Positions 22,584 to 22,904 of a DNA stretch of 22,904 nucleotides are shown piece after piece (position 1 is the first letter of the stretch; each line of letters starts with the position of its first letter). The position numbers were made by a program, and so were the translations under genes. The stretch is taken from the NCBI GenBank assembly GCA_002433075.1, contig DJHM01000051.1, positions 1-22,904 on the forward strand, in the 5' to 3' direction. Under the pieces are notes generated by a model. It searched no databases and was not told the origin of the DNA. It saw nothing but the letters and a program-made list of their open reading frames with translations. This stretch comes from Latescibacteria bacterium UBA6620 (GTDB lineage: Bacteria > Latescibacterota > UBA2968).

Positions 22584-22904
22584 CCGCCTCTACCGGCGCT
22601 CTCATTGCGGAGGGGACAGACCCATGACAGTGCCGCGCAAGACTGTCTGCAATCCCATCGATCTGTGCGTAAGTCAGTTCGGGGTACATAGGCAAGGAGA
22701 TGATGCGGCGGCAGGCTCTCTCATAGTGTGGAAGATCCCCGGCCCGATATCCGAGATAACCATAGGCCGGCGTGAGGTGCACGGGAAACGGATATTGCAC
22801 GCCTGATGCAATGCCATCCCGGGCCAACGCTTCCTGGAGCGCATCCCGTCCATCCGTCTGAACGACGTACAGGTGGTAGACGTGGCTCGCCCAGCCCGCC
22901 TCAA
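22570..22904 (-). CDS. C-terminal part of a DegT/DnrJ/EryC1 PLP-dependent sugar aminotransferase (cut by window edge)
   Basis: The last 110 residues of a sugar-nucleotide aminotransferase are present; the catalytic lysine region lies outside. The visible part has SHVYHLYVVQTDGRDALQEA, then IASGVQYPFPVHLTPAYGYL and IISLPMYPELTYAQIDGIAD. This corresponds to the family's late beta strands, the Y.PVHL.P.Y substrate-binding loop and the LPMYPELT signature. Such enzymes transfer the amino group of glutamate to a keto-sugar nucleotide. The context (GNAT, glycosyltransferase, flagellin) suggests an amino sugar for flagellin glycosylation. The particular product (3-amino, 4-amino, pseudaminic-like) cannot be decided from this fragment. 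Confidence 0.9.
   Translation of the reverse strand, partial: EAGWASHVYHLYVVQTDGRDALQEALARDGIASGVQYPFPVHLTPAYGYLGYRAGDLPHYERACRRIISLPMYPELTYAQIDGIADSLARHCHGSVPSAMRAPVEAGAAA

Overview
The window is about 22.9 kb of moderately GC-rich bacterial chromosome with no rRNA, tRNA, CRISPR array or recognisable transposase. Secreted and outer-membrane-type proteins, sigma-54-type promoters, a sigma-28/FlgM flagellar circuit and dockerin/cohesin-like modules point to a motile diderm bacterium. It could belong to a deep-branching, uncultivated-type lineage (FCB-like or similar), but nothing in the window fixes the phylum.

Left part (1-8550). A membrane or secreted protein is cut by the left edge. Next is a decayed gene for a secreted CxxCH/thrombospondin-3/dockerin/cohesin-like protein (515-1969, minus). 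On the plus strand follow glnA (type I glutamine synthetase, with a possible sigma-54 promoter and a clear terminator), an 85-residue unknown protein, an HpaI-type aldolase and a DapA-superfamily lyase/dehydratase. On the minus strand an ATP-cone/2-phosphoglycerate-kinase-like gene overlaps an amidohydrolase by a GTGA junction. Only 32 bp separate it from a divergent gene for a small outer-membrane barrel-like protein.

Middle (8570-10351, minus). A Na+/phosphate cotransporter is translationally coupled to a separate PhoU-domain gene.

Right part (10403-22904, minus) is a late-flagellar locus. In transcription order it holds a DegT-type sugar aminotransferase (cut by the right edge), a GNAT acetyltransferase, a 988-residue protein with two GT-A glycosyltransferase domains and many TPRs, a terminator, flagellin 2, flagellin 1, flaG, an oversized fliD, fliS, flgN-like and flgM, then a terminator. 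The first three genes probably make and attach a modified sugar to the flagellin encoded next door. Two well-matched sigma-28 promoters (before fliD and before flgM) and one near-perfect sigma-54 promoter (before flagellin 2) can be read directly, so the two flagellins may be under different control.

The most unusual points are these. (1) The flagellin 1 leader has an imperfect inverted copy 440 bp away, built of four collinear blocks that include the ribosome-binding site and start codon; it is either a relic of a lost divergent flagellin or an invertible promoter segment. (2) Both flagellin leaders have a small hairpin with an AGGA loop, like a CsrA-binding site. (3) The FlgM-like protein carries the sigma-28-binding-type helix region twice. 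(4) FliD is about 1013 residues long with a duplicated module of about 125 residues.
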